6,114 nt of DNA, taken from assembly GCA_963798655.1 (NCBI GenBank), contig CAWCUH010000018.1, forward strand, positions 1 through 6,114, in the 5' to 3' direction. The notes under the pieces were generated by a model. It ran no database searches, was not told the DNA's origin, and worked only from the letters and a program-made list of their open reading frames with translations. How positions within the stretch are numbered: position 1 is the stretch's first letter; every line of letters begins with the position of its first letter. This document shows positions 5,167-6,114 of this stretch, piece after piece. A program made the position numbers and the translations under genes. The stretch comes from CAVSMC01 sp963798655 (lineage in GTDB: Bacteria > Pseudomonadota > Gammaproteobacteria > Burkholderiales > Casimicrobiaceae).

Positions 5167-6114
5167 CTACGCGGTGATCCGCAACAGCAGCTTGCCCTTC
5201 GTGCGCCGCGCTTCGAGCCACCGATGCGCGTCGGCTGCCTGCTCGAGCGGAAGCTCGCGATCGATCGCGACCGCGAGCTCGTTCGCGCGGTACAGCCGGA
5301 AAAGGTCGTCGGCACGCTCGCGCAGCTCGGATGCAGACGAAATGTAGTCCGCGAGGTGTGGCCGCGTAAAGTAGATCGAGCCGGCCTCGGCGAGCTCGAG
5401 TGGCTCGATCGACGCGACGAGTCCCGACGCGCCGCCGTAATTCACGCACAGCCCGCGACGCGCGAGGCTGCGAAGGCTGCGCGAGATGGTGTCCTTGCCG
5501 ACCGCGTCGTACACGACGTCGACGCCGCGGCCCTCGGTGATTCGCCGCACCTCGTCGCGGAAATCGACGTCGCGATAAAGGATCACGTGATCGGCGCCGC
5601 GCTCGCGGGCGACCGCGGCCTTGTCGTCGCTGCCGACGGTTGCGATCACGCTCGCCCCGCATCGCTTCGCGAGCTGGATCAGCAGCTGGCCGACGCCGCC
5701 GGCGCCCGCGTGCACGAGGCATGTGTTGCCCGGCGCCAGCCGATACGCGGAGTGCGACAGATAGTGCGCGGTCAATCCCTGCAGCATCAGCGCCGCGGCA
5801 ATCGGCGTCGGAACGCCGTCCGGAACGCGCACCAGTTTCGCCGCCTGAACGCACGCGTACTGCGCGTAGCTGCCGCGCACGATGCAGTACGCGACTCGAT
5901 CGCCGACGCGAAACCCGTCGACAGCGTCGCCCACCGCGTCGACGACGCCGGCGCCTTCCATGCCGATCGTCATCGGCAGCGGCGTCTGGTAGGTTTGCGA
6001 GCGCGCGTACCGGCCGCTTCGCATGTAGACGTCGATGAAGTTGACGCCGGCGTATTCGAGCTTCACACGCGCTTCGCCGGCGCGCGGCGAGGGCACCGCG
6101 ACGTCGGCCACCTT
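5167..6114 (-). CDS. qorA: NADPH:quinone oxidoreductase, zinc-free MDR family (5' end outside window)
   Basis: This is a cytoplasmic oxidoreductase of the medium-chain dehydrogenase/reductase superfamily, quinone reductase/zeta-crystallin branch, expected to use NADPH to reduce quinones or related enones. The frame stays open through the window edge. The GTG at 6109-6111 is probably an internal Val, because E. coli QorA aligned from memory has about 16 more N-terminal residues; the visible part is about 315 residues. Numbering from that Val: GVNFIDVYMRSG (22-33) holds the Asn and Tyr of the active-site region. GLTAHYLSH (112-120) precedes the Rossmann turn AGAGGVG (135-141), and VIATVGSDDKAA (155-166) is the cofactor-binding strand and loop. 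YFTRP (247-251) and RTKGKLLL (303-310) are typical of the C-terminus. No zinc-binding Cys cluster is visible. It ends 48 nt before tctC on the same strand, so it is probably cotranscribed. Class is secure; the physiological substrate is unknown. Confidence 0.93.
   Translation of the reverse strand, partial: KVADVAVPSPRAGEARVKLEYAGVNFIDVYMRSGRYARSQTYQTPLPMTIGMEGAGVVDAVGDAVDGFRVGDRVAYCIVRGSYAQYACVQAAKLVRVPDGVPTPIAAALMLQGLTAHYLSHSAYRLAPGNTCLVHAGAGGVGQLLIQLAKRCGASVIATVGSDDKAAVARERGADHVILYRDVDFRDEVRRITEGRGVDVVYDAVGKDTISRSLRSLARRGLCVNYGGASGLVASIEPLELAEAGSIYFTRPHLADYISSASELRERADDLFRLYRANELAVAIDRELPLEQAADAHRWLEARRTKGKLLLRITA

Noticed and set aside
6109..6111. GTG as the true start of the oxidoreductase
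   Set aside because: The frame continues to the window edge, and the family has about 16 more N-terminal residues before this point, so this codon is most likely an internal Val.
1..6114. CRISPR array, tRNA, rRNA, insertion sequence or toxin-antitoxin pair
   Set aside because: No regularly spaced repeats, no tRNA-like cloverleaf or rRNA sequence, and no transposase or toxin motifs were seen on either strand.

Overview
The window looks like GC-rich proteobacterial chromosome, most like a betaproteobacterium of the order Burkholderiales. This is inferred from the very high G/C at third codon positions and from a complete tripartite tricarboxylate transporter (TTT) set with a Bug-type binding protein, a family greatly expanded in that order. 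The sequence alone does not fix a genus. All confidently called genes are on the minus strand.

Right side (about 2023-6114), read along the minus strand: the 3' nine-tenths of a zinc-free NADPH:quinone oxidoreductase of the MDR superfamily (qorA-like, cut by the window edge). A 48-bp gap follows, then tctC (periplasmic solute-binding protein), tctB (small membrane subunit) and tctA (large membrane permease). tctC and tctB overlap by 4 nt (ATGA), tctB and tctA are 10 nt apart, and tctC has a strong AAGGAG ribosome binding site. The layout suggests one transcription unit in which the three tct genes form a secondary uptake system for a carboxylate-type solute. The substrate cannot be read from the sequence.

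Centre (1457-2022): a 566-bp stretch with no convincing gene. It holds a 69-bp imperfect inverted-repeat element six bases past the tctA stop, one copy of a 21-bp direct repeat whose partner lies at the left window edge, a 10-bp palindrome, and a weak plus-strand reading frame with a signal-peptide-like segment.

Left side (1-1456): one gene for a four-helix membrane protein of the DUF2254 family, function unknown, probably transcribed separately. About 112 bp of non-coding sequence lie downstream of it.

Nothing here amounts to an undescribed multi-gene system. The points most worth checking are the paired repeat that encodes the same residues in both copies, the palindromic element behind tctA, and the unusual residues in a normally conserved TctA loop.
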